A stretch of 64,000 bases of DNA from Pseudonocardia hierapolitana (GTDB taxonomy: Bacteria; Actinomycetota; Actinomycetes; Mycobacteriales; Pseudonocardiaceae). Within the stretch, counting starts at the first letter, position 1, and each line of letters begins with the position of its first letter. The notes below the pieces were generated by a model. The model was not told the DNA's origin, made no database searches, and worked only from the letters and a program-made list of their open reading frames with translations. The translations under genes and the position numbers were made by a program. Where the stretch lies: the NCBI RefSeq assembly GCF_007994075.1, contig NZ_VIWU01000001.1, forward strand, positions 3,844,001 to 3,908,000, written 5' to 3'. This document shows, one piece after another, positions 43,281-51,733 of the stretch.

Positions 43281-44498
43281 ATGCGTGACGCGGTGATCTG
43301 CGAACCGCTGCGGACCCCGGTGGGCGGGTTCGGGGGTGCGCTGCGGGACGTGCCAGCACACGAGCTCGCGGCCACGGTGATCCGCGCCCTCGTGGATCGC
43401 ACCGGGCTGCCCCCGGACTCCGTGGACGACGTGGTGCTCGGGCACTGCTACCCCACCATGGACGCGCCCGCGATCGGCCGCGTGGCCGTGCTGGACGCCG
43501 GGCTGCCGGTCACGGTCCCCGGCCTGCAGATCGACCGGCGCTGCGGCTCGGGCCTGCAGGCCGTGCTGTACGCGGCGATGCAGGTGCAGTCCGGCGTGGC
43601 GGAGCTGGTGCTCGCCGGTGGTGCCGAGTCGATGTCGAGCGCGCCGTTCTACTCCACGGGGATGCGCTGGGGCGTCAAGGGCGGGCCAGGGGTCATGCTG
43701 CACGACGCGCTCGCCCGCGGTCGCGTCACCGCAGGCGGGATCAACCACCCGGTGCCGGGCGGGATGCTGGAGACGGCCGAGAACCTGCGCCGGGAGTACG
43801 GGATCCCGCGCGAGGAGCAGGACGAGTTCGCCGTCCGCTCCCACCGGCGCGCGGCGGCCGCTCGGGACGAGGGCCGCTTCGCCGACGAGATCGTCCCGGT
43901 CACGGTGAAGGGCCGGAAGGGCGACACGGTCGTCGACGCCGACGAGCACATCCGCCCCGACTCCACCGTCGAGAAGCTCGCCGGACTGCGGCCCGTGCTG
44001 GGCCGTGACGACCCGGAGGCCACGGTGACGGCGGGCAACGCCAGCGGTCAGAACGACGGTGCCGCCGTCTGCGTCGTCACCCACCCGGCGAGGGCCGCCG
44101 AGCTGGGGCTGCGGCCGCTGGTCAGGCTCGTGTCCTGGGGTATCGGCGGGGTGCCGCCCGCCACGATGGGCATCGGGCCGGTGCCGGCCGCGGCGAAGGC
44201 GCTCGACGCCGCCGGGCTGACGCTCGCCGACATGGACCTGATCGAGCTCAACGAGGCCTTCGCAGCGCAGGTGCTCGCCGTCACGCGGGAGTGGAAGCTC
44301 GTGCCGGAGGACTTCGAGCGGCTCAACGTCAACGGGTCCGGTATCTCGCTCGGTCATCCCGTCGGCGCCACGGGCGGCCGGATCCTCGCCACGCTCACGC
44401 GGGAGATGCAGCGTCGCGAGGCCCGGTACGGCCTCGAGACCATGTGCATCGGTGGCGGGCAGGGTCTCGCCGCGGTCTTCGAACGGGTGACTGCCTGA
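43281..44498 (+). CDS. Acetyl-CoA C-acyltransferase (thiolase)
   Basis: Thiolase of 405 residues. Acyl Cys is C88 in IDRRCGSGLQ, the His is in LGHPVGATGGR and the second Cys in MCIGGGQG. MSSAPFYSTGMRWG is typical of the acetyl-CoA acetyltransferase branch. With the HtdZ-like hydratase directly upstream it could serve beta-oxidation or, in reverse, make acetoacetyl-CoA. A GAGGAGG ribosome site lies at 43267-43273, overlapping the previous stop region. Confidence 0.9.
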   Translation: MRDAVICEPLRTPVGGFGGALRDVPAHELAATVIRALVDRTGLPPDSVDDVVLGHCYPTMDAPAIGRVAVLDAGLPVTVPGLQIDRRCGSGLQAVLYAAMQVQSGVAELVLAGGAESMSSAPFYSTGMRWGVKGGPGVMLHDALARGRVTAGGINHPVPGGMLETAENLRREYGIPREEQDEFAVRSHRRAAAARDEGRFADEIVPVTVKGRKGDTVVDADEHIRPDSTVEKLAGLRPVLGRDDPEATVTAGNASGQNDGAAVCVVTHPARAAELGLRPLVRLVSWGIGGVPPATMGIGPVPAAAKALDAAGLTLADMDLIELNEAFAAQVLAVTREWKLVPEDFERLNVNGSGISLGHPVGATGGRILATLTREMQRREARYGLETMCIGGGQGLAAVFERVTA

Positions 44499-44572
44499 TC
44501 ATGACGTGAAACACCATCACCGCGGGGTACGACAGCTCTCGTAGAACACCGTTGCGAGAGGGGTCGAGGGAG

Positions 44573-44821
44573 ATGGCTGTCGCGGGAACTGCGACGTTGA
44601 GCGGGCGGGACCGGGCCCTGCTGCGCGCGGTCGCCGCGGGACGTTGCCGACTCGGCAGTGGCTGGCAGCCGGTACTCCTGATCGACGGCCTCGCCTGTGC
44701 CGACTCCGCCGCAGGCCACCGGCTGGTGACCGCGGGCCTGATCGACCCACCCGACCCAGGCCGGCCCGTCGGCCCGGCGAGCATCACCGCACTCGGATGG
44801 CGCGCCCTAGGAGCGCCCTGA
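44573..44821 (+). CDS. Small actinobacterial protein of unknown function
   Basis: Protein of 82 residues. LSGRDRALLRAVAAGRCRLGSGWQPVLLIDGLACADSAAGHRLVTAGLI in sections has the look of a short winged-helix fold: two helices, a strand pair and ASITALGWRALGA as a final helix. Similar tiny proteins recur in actinomycetes without a known role. The ATG at 44573 follows GAGGGAG; an earlier ATG at 44552 is less well placed. The following 258 bases to the aldo/keto reductase show a weak GGGAGG/CCTCCC stem (44860/44885) and no convincing gene. Confidence 0.5.
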   Translation: MAVAGTATLSGRDRALLRAVAAGRCRLGSGWQPVLLIDGLACADSAAGHRLVTAGLIDPPDPGRPVGPASITALGWRALGAP

Positions 44822-45079
44822 ACGACTCCGACCTACTGCGCGACGCCCAGGCGGCAGAGGGGAGGGCAAGGCCGCGGTGTCCTGCCTCCCGGGCATCCGC
44901 TGATGCGGCACCCCGCTGGTGCAGGTGATGGGGCGTGCTGCTGGCGGAACGCGATCGCTCCCGACCGGAGGCGTGGGTCGTGAGCTGCGACGTTGTCTGC
45001 CTGGACGGCGGCATGTCTCACGGTCACACCCATCGCCGCGCCCGATACGTCTGCGGAGCGGTTGGGTCGCAGCGGGTGC

Positions 45080-46096
45080 TCAGCCGACCGCTGCCCCGTC
45101 GAGGATGCCCGCGATCTCGGCCATCTGGGCGCGGGTCAACGGCCCCGCGGCCAGGGCTGCGGCGTTCTCCTCGACCTGCGCCACGGTCTTGAAGCCGGGG
45201 ATCGGCACCGTGCGCGGGCTGCGGGCCCAGATCCAGGCCAGCGCGCCCTGCGCCAGGGTCCGGCCGTCGCTGGTCAGGACGTCGCGGACGGCGTCCAGCC
45301 GGGTCAGCCAGTCCGCCGTCGGCCGACCGGCGGCGAACGCCGGGTGCCAGGCGGCGCGGCTGCGCTGGTCGTCGTCGGCGAACGTCGTGGACGGGGTGAA
45401 CTTCCCGGTCAGCGCGCCCATCGCCAGCGGGCTTCGATTGATGCTGGCCAGGTTGAACTCGTCGCAGAGCGCCAGGACGGCGGGGTCCTCGTAGCCCAGG
45501 ACGCTCAAGCCGTGCTGGACCACCGAGAACCCGGGGGCGTCGGCGAGTGCACGGATCGAGGCGGCGTCGTCGGTGCTCCATCCCCAGGCGCGGATCTTTC
45601 CCTCGCGGACGAGATCCGCCAGCACGTCGACCATCCGGAGCGCCTGCTCGGCCGGCAGGTCGCCGACGTGGAGCTGATAGACGTCGATGTGGTCGGTGCC
45701 CAGTCGCCGCAGGCTCGCCGCGAGTTCCTGCCGAATGCGGGACTCCAGCTCGGCGTCGGACGTCGGTTCCTCGAACTCGGAGACGGCGCGCTGTGCCTCG
45801 TCGACGCGGTAGCCGAACTTGGTAGCGAGTACCACGTCGTCCCGCTGGCCCGCGAACGCGCGGCCGAGGATCCGCTCGCTGTGTCCGGCCCCGTAGTTCG
45901 CCGCGGTGTCGAAGAAGGTGACGCCGAGCTCGTGGGCGCGGCGCAGGGCGCGCACGGACTCGTCGTCGTCCACCGCGCTCCAGCCGCCGGGGGAGCCCAG
46001 GAACGTCCAGGTTCCTCCGATCGCCCAACAGCCCAGCCCGAGGGCGGACACTTCGATGCCCGATCGGCCTAGTGTCCGCGGTTCTGCCGGTGTCAT
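45080..46096 (-). CDS. Aldo/keto reductase
   Basis: NADPH-dependent reductase of 338 residues with the TIM-barrel AKR fold. Catalytic Asp and Tyr are in FFDTAANYG, Lys in VLATKFGY, His in IDVYQLHVGD; the NADP-binding end has IPGFKTVAQVEENAAAL. It resembles YajO/Tas-type reductases. It is divergent from a MocR-type PLP-dependent regulator, which suggests a link to pyridoxal or amino-aldehyde metabolism (inference). The ATG at 46096 has GAGAGGAGA seven bases upstream; an in-frame earlier ATG would run into the operator region. Confidence 0.87.
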   Translation of the reverse strand: MTPAEPRTLGRSGIEVSALGLGCWAIGGTWTFLGSPGGWSAVDDDESVRALRRAHELGVTFFDTAANYGAGHSERILGRAFAGQRDDVVLATKFGYRVDEAQRAVSEFEEPTSDAELESRIRQELAASLRRLGTDHIDVYQLHVGDLPAEQALRMVDVLADLVREGKIRAWGWSTDDAASIRALADAPGFSVVQHGLSVLGYEDPAVLALCDEFNLASINRSPLAMGALTGKFTPSTTFADDDQRSRAAWHPAFAAGRPTADWLTRLDAVRDVLTSDGRTLAQGALAWIWARSPRTVPIPGFKTVAQVEENAAALAAGPLTRAQMAEIAGILDGAAVG

Positions 46097-46165
46097 GCCG
46101 ATCTCCTCTCGTCGATGCGAGTCGCGAACCAGAACGGGGTTCACACATCGACGGTATGAGCCCGA

Positions 46166-46212
46166 TGGTCCGGCCGCCACGGCCACTCCTGGGTCAATCC
46201 AATAGGACCATT
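46166..46212. promoter_or_regulatory. Putative MocR operator
   Basis: In the gap between the aldo/keto reductase and the MocR gene, ATGGTCC (46166-46172) and GGACCAT (46206-46212) are perfect 7-bp arms 33 bases apart. GGTC (46193-46196) and GACC (46207-46210) form a nearer pair around AATCCAATAG. MocR/PdxR proteins bind spaced half-sites of TGGTCC type near their own promoter, which is what this arrangement resembles. Confidence 0.45.
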
Positions 46213-46229
46213 TCCGCTAGTCTCGCCGG

Positions 46230-47729
46230 GTGCGGATTCCACTGGACCCGGATAGCCGGGTGCCGCTCTACCGGCAGCTGGAGGGCTGGCTCCGGGACGC
46301 GATCACGACCGGCGCGCTGCCGGTGGACAGCCGCCTGCCGTCCAGCCGCGCGCTCGCCGCCGACCTCGGCGTCAGCCGGGTCACAGTGGGGACGGCGTAC
46401 GCGGAGCTGGAGAGCGCGGGGCTGGTCGTCGCCGCCGTCGGCAGCGGGACCCGGGTCGCTCCGGTCCTGCCCACGACGGCCGTGGGCGCGGCTCCGGGCG
46501 ACCGGCGAGGCGGAACATGGCCGGCGTGGCAGGGCAGTGCTGAGACGTCGGAACCGGCTGAGGCCGGGCCCCGGGGGCCGGACGTCGTCGCGTTCACCGG
46601 AGTCGGTGACCCGGCGGCCTACCCGGTGGCCGAGTTCGGCCGGACGATCCGGCAGGTGCTGGCACGGGAGGGCGCGGCGGCGCTGAGCTACGGCCCCGAC
46701 CCGGCCGGCGACCCGTCCCTGCGCCGGACGGTGACGCAGCTGCTGGCCAGCCAGGGGATCGGCGTCCCACCCGAATCGGTGCTGATCACCTCGGGTTCCC
46801 AGCAGGCCCTTGCCCTGGTCTGCCAGGTGCTGGTGCGTCCCGGCGACACGGTGCTGGTGGAGGAACCCACCTACGACCTCGCGCTGCGATTGCTGCGGGC
46901 CGCCGGCGCGCAGCTGGTCGGCGTCCCGGTCGACGGGCACGGGCTGCGGGTCGACGTCCTCGCCGAATTGCTGGAGCGGCACCGCCTGTTGGATCGGCCC
47001 CGCCCGCGCCTGCTGTACGTGGTGCCGAACTTCCAGAACCCGACCGGCGCGAGCTTGAGCGGCTCCCGGCGCCACGCGCTGCTGGAGCTCGCCCGCGTGC
47101 ACGGCGTGCCGGTCTTCGAGGACGACTTCGCCGGCGACCTGCGCTACTCCGGACGCGCGACGCCGGCGATCAAGTCACTGGACGACGGGGGCCACGTCCT
47201 CTACGCGGGCACGTTCTCCAAGCTCCTGATGCCAGGGCTGCGCATCGGTTACCTGGTCGTCGACGGCCCGGTCCGCCAGCGCCTTGTGGAGGCCAAGCAG
47301 GTCACCGACCTGGGAACCTCCCTCCTGCTGCAGCGGGCGCTGGACCGCTTCGTCACGGTGGGCCGCTACCAGACCAACCTCCGCCGCACCGGCCGCCTCT
47401 ACCGCGAGCGGCGGGACGCCCTGCGGAGCGCTCTCGCCGAGCACCTGCCGGACGCCGGGTTCGCACTCCCGGCCGGTGGGCTGTTCGCTTGGGTGGCCCT
47501 GCCCGCGGGGGTCCGCTCGGACACACTGCTCCGGGCGGCCCGGGACCGGGGAGTGGACGTGGCGCCCGGGTCCCGGTTCTTCCTCCGCCCGGAGGACGGC
47601 GCCGGGCACATCCGCCTGAACTTCGCCGTACAGCCCCAGGAGCGGATCGCCGCCGGGGTAGTCCGGCTCGCGGCGGCCGTCGACAGCCTGCGGGTCACTC
47701 CCAGTGGAACGTCTTCGCGGCAGCGGTGA
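46230..47729 (+). CDS. MocR/PdxR-type GntR regulator with aminotransferase domain
   Basis: PLP-sensing transcription factor of 499 residues. Residues 1-75 are a GntR winged helix (VPLYRQLEGWLRDAITTGALPVDSRLPSSRALAADLGVSRVTV in sections); 76-115 a linker; 116-490 a fold-type I aminotransferase-like domain with VLITSGSQQALAL, VVPNFQNPTGASL (PLP Asn), EDDFAGDLRY and the Schiff-base Lys in AGTFSKLLMPGLRIGY. Usually these regulate PLP synthesis (pdxST) or GABA/amino-acid genes; here the adjoining target is an aldo/keto reductase on the opposite strand. GTG at 46230. Confidence 0.9.
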   Translation: MRIPLDPDSRVPLYRQLEGWLRDAITTGALPVDSRLPSSRALAADLGVSRVTVGTAYAELESAGLVVAAVGSGTRVAPVLPTTAVGAAPGDRRGGTWPAWQGSAETSEPAEAGPRGPDVVAFTGVGDPAAYPVAEFGRTIRQVLAREGAAALSYGPDPAGDPSLRRTVTQLLASQGIGVPPESVLITSGSQQALALVCQVLVRPGDTVLVEEPTYDLALRLLRAAGAQLVGVPVDGHGLRVDVLAELLERHRLLDRPRPRLLYVVPNFQNPTGASLSGSRRHALLELARVHGVPVFEDDFAGDLRYSGRATPAIKSLDDGGHVLYAGTFSKLLMPGLRIGYLVVDGPVRQRLVEAKQVTDLGTSLLLQRALDRFVTVGRYQTNLRRTGRLYRERRDALRSALAEHLPDAGFALPAGGLFAWVALPAGVRSDTLLRAARDRGVDVAPGSRFFLRPEDGAGHIRLNFAVQPQERIAAGVVRLAAAVDSLRVTPSGTSSRQR

Positions 47730-47778
47730 GCGACATCACGGCCCGGGTGAACAGCAGCAGGAACAACACCGGGTTCGC

Positions 47779-47898
47779 GGGCCGCCGCTGGAGGGCTACT
47801 GGTGCACCTACCCCAGGATGTGGATCCGGGACAAGTCCAACTGGGGGTCGTCGGTCACCGCCAAGCGGGACGCGCGGGAACAGGTCGAGAGGGATCAC
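47779..47898 (+). pseudogene. Remnant of a GmrSD/DUF1524-type nuclease C terminus
   Basis: In one frame of this 120-base stretch the translation begins PPLEGYWCTYPRMWIRDK and goes on to NWGSSVTAKRDA. That is the closing block of HNH-like DUF1524 proteins (secreted actinobacterial nucleases and the GmrSD restriction family usually end PPL..YWCTYA..W). The catalytic HNH part is absent upstream, where the MocR gene ends at 47729, and the frame runs on without the family's terminal Cys. So only a tail survives. The whole gap 47730-48006 is otherwise empty. Confidence 0.5.
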
Positions 47899-48006
47899 GG
47901 TGAACCGCTTGCGATGGCACCACCTGGACGTCGCTCGCTACGGCCGGAGCTGTTCAGGACCCTCCTAGGCAGCTGAGTGTCACATTCGGGGCGTATTGCC
48001 CGAACG

Positions 48007-48489
48007 ATGCCGGCGGTCCATGCTCGCGCGGTGCCGTCCGACGACGACCTCGCCTTGGCCGATGACGTGAGTGGCCAGCTCATCCGGCTGCTCCGCCTGA
48101 TGGACCGCAGGCAGGCGCAGTACCAGGCCGAGCACCCCGACGCGGTGGAGCGGGCCACCTACTTCCTGCTCGTCCACCTCGTGAAGGGCGGCCCGCAGCG
48201 CGCGGGTGCGCTCGCGGAGGCGGTGCACTCGGATCCGTCGACGATCAGCCGGCAGGTCGCGCACCTCGTGCGGCTCGGCCTCGTGGAACGGATGGCGGAC
48301 CCGGAGGACGGGCGGGCCACCCTGCTCACCGCAACGGACGAGGGGCGGCGGGTGTTCGAGGAGAACCGCCGCATGCGGATCCAGCGGTTCGCCGAGATGC
48401 TCGCGGACTGGTCGGTGGCGGATCGGCGCAAGTTCACCGAGCTGCTGGGCCGCTTCGCCAGCGCATTCGAGGACCGCCAACGCACGTGA
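48007..48489 (+). CDS. MarR-family regulator
   Basis: Winged-helix regulator of 160 residues: ATYFLLVHLVKGGPQRAGALAEAVHSDPSTISRQVAHLVRLGLVERMADPEDGRATLLTATDEG in sections covers the helices, recognition helix and wing, with dimer helices at both ends. Target unknown: the next gene is wrecked and the previous one unrelated. The start is uncertain; ATG at 48007 is preceded by TATTGC at a leaderless distance, and GTG at 47977 would add ten residues. The stop overlaps the frame of the following kinase remnant. Confidence 0.82.
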   Translation: MPAVHARAVPSDDDLALADDVSGQLIRLLRLMDRRQAQYQAEHPDAVERATYFLLVHLVKGGPQRAGALAEAVHSDPSTISRQVAHLVRLGLVERMADPEDGRATLLTATDEGRRVFEENRRMRIQRFAEMLADWSVADRRKFTELLGRFASAFEDRQRT

Positions 48490-48509
48490 CCGCGGTCACC
48501 CCAACCAGA

Positions 48510-49437
48510 TGTGTCGCGCCCTGGTCGACCCCGTCGAGAGCAGCGCGAGGGGAGCGACGATGGGTCTACCGCGCCCGGGACACGAGTCACCACGACCGGG
48601 TCGTGGCGCTCAAGGTGTTCGACCAGGCGCCGTCGGCCGCCCCCGCGTTCCGCGCCCGGTTCCGGCGGGATGCCGGCCTGCTGAGCGCACTGCGCGAGCC
48701 GCACGTCGTGCCCATCCACCGCCACGGTGAGATCGACGGCCGGCTCTACCTGGACATGCGGCTCGTCCGCGGCCCGAGCCTCGACGACGTGCTGCGCGAC
48801 GGGCCGCCGGCGCCGCCCCGCGCGGAGGCGATCGAGGGGCAGATCGGCGCGGCCATGGAGTCGCTGCGTCGCAGTGGCCTCGGCGACCGGCCGCTCGAGG
48901 GCGCTGACGTGCTGCTCACCGGGCCTCCTGGCCGCCCCCCGAGGCCGCAGGCGCGGGTCCAGACCTGAGCACCGCCGTGATCGACGGTCGGCTGTGCCTC
49001 GTCGCACACGTGATCGCCCGGAACCTGACGCAGGTCTGGGACTTCGTCACCGGGGAGCCGGTCGTCCGGACCGGCGCGACGGGGGAGATCGCCGTCCTCG
49101 ACGGAGCCACCGTGCTCGTCCGCACCGCCGAGCGTCTCGAGGTGGTCGACCTGCACACCGGGGCCGTGGTGCGCCGGCACGACATCGGCGGCGGATCCGG
49201 GGTGAGCGCGCTCGCCGTGCTCGACGGCCGGCCCGTCGTGGCCTGTGAGGGTGACCGGGGCCGATGGTCGTCCGGGACGTCGACAGCGGGCGGCAGCTCG
49301 GCGCCCCGATGACCGGGCACGAGGCCGCACTCACCGCGCTGGGAGTGGCGGACCTGAACGGGCGCCCGATCCTGGTGTCGGGCGCGCGGGACAACGCGAT
49401 CCGGGTGTGGGACCTGGCCGTGCGCGCAGCGGGTTAG
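48510..49437 (+). pseudogene. Wrecked serine/threonine kinase-WD40 gene
   Basis: Three successive frames carry parts of one protein. Frame 1 (about 48540-48968): a kinase N lobe with RWVYRARD, the ATP Lys in VALKVF, and LSALREPHVVPIHRHGEIDGRLYL, but the glycine loop is eroded and the catalytic loop and DFG are missing. Frame 2 (48977-49259): beta-propeller strands such as TQVWDFVTGEP and LEVVDLHTGAVVRRHD. Frame 3 (49264-49437): DVDSGRQLGAPMTGHEAALTALGV ending in a clean WD40 [14 protein letters not shown] and TAG. Kinase-WD40 fusions are common in actinomycetes; here deletion and frameshifts have destroyed it. The TAG shares bases with the ppa stop. Confidence 0.75.
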
Positions 49438-49931
49438 TGCTGGTGCCCGCCGGCCACCTTGGCCCGCTGCCAGGAGGCCTTGATCTCCCGCTCGGCGTCG
49501 GCCCTCCCGACCCACATGGCGCCCTCCACGCTCTTCCCGGGTTCGAGCGCCTTGTAGATCTCGAAGAAGTGCTGGATCTCCATCCGGTCGAACTCGGGGA
49601 GGTGGTGGATGTCGCGCAGGTGTTCCTGGCGCGGGTCGTCGGAGGGCACGCAGAGGACCTTGTCGTCGCCGCCCTTCTCGTCCTTCATCCGGAACATGCC
49701 GATCGCGCGCGAGCGGATCAGGCAGCCCGGGAAGGTCGGCTCCTGCACGAGCACGAGCGCGTCGAGCGGGTCGCCGTCCTCGCCCAGACTGTCCTCGATG
49801 AACCCGTAGTCGGCCGGGTACTGGGTGGCGGTGAACAGCGTCCGGTCGAGCCGGATGCGTCCCGTGGCGTGGTCCACCTCGTACTTGTTGCGGCCGCCCT
49901 TGGGGATCTCGATGGTGACGTCGAAGTCCAC
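49434..49931 (-). CDS. ppa: Inorganic pyrophosphatase
   Basis: Family I soluble pyrophosphatase of 165 residues, hydrolysing PPi to drive biosynthesis. [22 protein letters not shown] opens the fold; the metal signature DGDPLDALV is at 52-60 after [17 protein letters not shown] holds later active-site lysines. The C-terminal helix ends GGHQH. GTG at 49931 was chosen for the family N terminus (V/M-DFDV) and has AGGAGAG upstream. Its 5' region (49932-50244, 313 bases to dacB) holds the nested palindromes described at 50005-50165. Its stop overlaps the wrecked WD40 gene. Confidence 0.95.
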   Translation of the reverse strand: MDFDVTIEIPKGGRNKYEVDHATGRIRLDRTLFTATQYPADYGFIEDSLGEDGDPLDALVLVQEPTFPGCLIRSRAIGMFRMKDEKGGDDKVLCVPSDDPRQEHLRDIHHLPEFDRMEIQHFFEIYKALEPGKSVEGAMWVGRADAEREIKASWQRAKVAGGHQH

Positions 49932-50004
49932 TGGCGCTCTCCTGCTGGTCCGTCGGTCGGATGGATGGCCGGTACCGGTCGGGCGACCGGCTCCGGCGCC
50001 TCGA

Positions 50005-50165
50005 GTGTCCGCCGCTGGGGGGCCAGCACAGATCTCGACGGCCCAGCTTCCCGCTGGGCGCACCGGCGAACCGGCCGAGTATTCCGATACGAGGCCGGCC
50101 CGCCGGCACACCCAGCGGAAACCCTGGATCCGCCGATACCCGCACTGGCCCCCAGCGGCGGACAC
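50005..50165. repeat. Nested long palindromes between ppa and dacB
   Basis: Outer arms 50005-50026 (GTGTCCGCCGCTGGGGGGCC and AG) and 50145-50165 are complementary except for one extra G. Inside, 50052-50076 and 50093-50117 form a 25-bp stem with five non-pairs, around a 16-base loop containing GTAT-tccg-ATAC. All five exceptions are C-A on the plus strand, which become G-U pairs on the minus-strand transcript, so the ppa-strand RNA can pair all 25 positions. CCGCTGGG recurs in both left arms and its complement in both right arms. The flanks of this 313-base gap contain only a plausible dacB -10 (TAGTCT, 50166-50171). Confidence 0.75.
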
Positions 50166-50244
50166 TAGTCTGGTGCACCGCGTCGGCGACGCCGACGTCC
50201 GGGGCGCGCCTCCTGCGCTCCAAGGGAATCGAGGGAGGGCGCCC

Positions 50245-51669
50245 GTGGGCATCGGGCGACGAATCGGTGACTCGCTGCGACTGCCCGGTCGCGGTGCGCG
50301 GCGGACGATCGCCGTGCTCGTCGTGCTCGCGGTGGCCGGTGGCGCGGGCGGCGCGATCGCCCTCACCGGCCCGGCCCTCGTGCAGCGCCTCGGCCTCGTC
50401 GCGCCGGCGCCCGCGCCGCTGCCACCCGTTCCCCACCCCGCGCTGGGGCCGCTCCCGCCCGACGCCCCGGCCCCCACCCCGGCGGGGTTGAGCGCCGCGC
50501 TCGACCGGGCCGCCGCCGACATGCCCGGCAAGTTCGCCGGTGTGGTGATCGACCCGGCCTCCGACAGCGAGCTGTGGGGCCACACCCCCGAGCGGCCGCT
50601 CGTGCCGGCCTCCACCGCGAAGCTGGTCACCGCCGCCGCGGCGCTGCTCGCGCTCAACCCGACCGACCGGCTGATCACCCGCGTCGTCACCGGCCCCGAT
50701 CCGGGCACGGTGGTGCTGGTGGGCGGCGGGGACCCGACGCTCACCGCGCTCCCGGCCGCCGAGGACAGCCTGTACCCGGCCGCGCCCACGGTGGGCGAGC
50801 TCGCCGAAGCGGTGAAGAAGAAGGCGCCCGGCCCGATCCGCCGGGTGCTCGTCGACACGAGCCGCTACACGGCCGACGGGCTCGCCCCCGGCTGGAGCCC
50901 CGGCGACGTCGCCGCCGGGTTCATCACGCCGATCGAGCCGGTGATGCTCGACGGCGGGCGGATCGACCCGAAGCTGCAGGACGGCCCGCGCGTCTCTGAC
51001 CCCGCGCTCACGGCGGCCCGCGCGCTCGCCGACGCGCTGGGTGTCGCCGACGTCGAGAAGGGCACGGCGGCGCCGGACGCCACCGCGATCGCCGCGGTGG
51101 GGTCGGCGCCGGTGAGCGAGCTCGCGGAGCACGCGCTGCGCACCTCGGACAACGTGCTGGCCGAGGTGCTCGCGCGTGAAGTGGCGATCGCCAGGCAGGC
51201 GGAGCCGTCGTACGCCGGCGCGGCCCAGTCCGTCCTCGCCGCGCTCCGGCAGGCGGGGATCGACACGACCGACGCCGAGATGGTGGACGGCAGCGGCCTC
51301 TCCACACAAGACCAGGTGCCCGCCCGGTTGCTGGGGGAGATCCTCGCCGCTGCCGCGTCGCCGGCGAAGGGTCCGCTCGACACGCAGTTCCTGCGCCCCA
51401 TCCTGACGGGCCTCCCCGTGGCCGGCGGCGTCGGCACGCTCGACGACCGGTACGCCCGCGACGGGCAGGCCGCGGCCGGGCGCGGCGTCGTCCGCGCGAA
51501 GACCGGCTCGCTCACCGGCGTGAGCAGCCTCGCAGGCGTCGTCACCGACACGGACGGGAAGCTGCTGGTCTTCGCCCTGATGTCCAACGGGGCCAGCCCG
51601 GCGACCGTCCGGCCGTTGCACGACGCCATGGCCGCCGAGCTGAGCCGCTGCGGCTGCCGCCGATCGTGA
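50245..51669 (+). CDS. dacB: D-alanyl-D-alanine carboxypeptidase/endopeptidase (PBP4 type)
   Basis: Class C penicillin-binding protein of 474 residues, acting on peptidoglycan cross-links outside the membrane. Residues 21-43 are a signal/anchor helix; a Pro-rich linker (52-80) follows. SxxK is S123-TA-K126 ([12 protein letters not shown]), SxN is SDN in [15 protein letters not shown] is [15 protein letters not shown]. Length and spacing match actinobacterial DacB, which lies beside DUF2342 and tilS in many relatives. GTG at 50245 has GAGGGAGG seven bases upstream. Confidence 0.92.
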   Translation: MGIGRRIGDSLRLPGRGARRTIAVLVVLAVAGGAGGAIALTGPALVQRLGLVAPAPAPLPPVPHPALGPLPPDAPAPTPAGLSAALDRAAADMPGKFAGVVIDPASDSELWGHTPERPLVPASTAKLVTAAAALLALNPTDRLITRVVTGPDPGTVVLVGGGDPTLTALPAAEDSLYPAAPTVGELAEAVKKKAPGPIRRVLVDTSRYTADGLAPGWSPGDVAAGFITPIEPVMLDGGRIDPKLQDGPRVSDPALTAARALADALGVADVEKGTAAPDATAIAAVGSAPVSELAEHALRTSDNVLAEVLAREVAIARQAEPSYAGAAQSVLAALRQAGIDTTDAEMVDGSGLSTQDQVPARLLGEILAAAASPAKGPLDTQFLRPILTGLPVAGGVGTLDDRYARDGQAAAGRGVVRAKTGSLTGVSSLAGVVTDTDGKLLVFALMSNGASPATVRPLHDAMAAELSRCGCRRS

Positions 51670-51733
51670 GCGGATGCGAGTGCTCGGACACTCGTACCCA
51701 CTCACGGCACCGTCGGGCACGTAGCGTGGACCC

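Noticed and set aside
44860..44890. GGGAGG...CCTCCC stem after the small protein gene
   Set aside because: Six to eight pairs with a bulge and a long loop; too weak in this G+C content to call a terminator.
44935..45192. An 85-codon plus-strand frame before the aldo/keto reductase
   Set aside because: Its second half overlaps the reductase 3' end in antisense and there is no recognisable domain.
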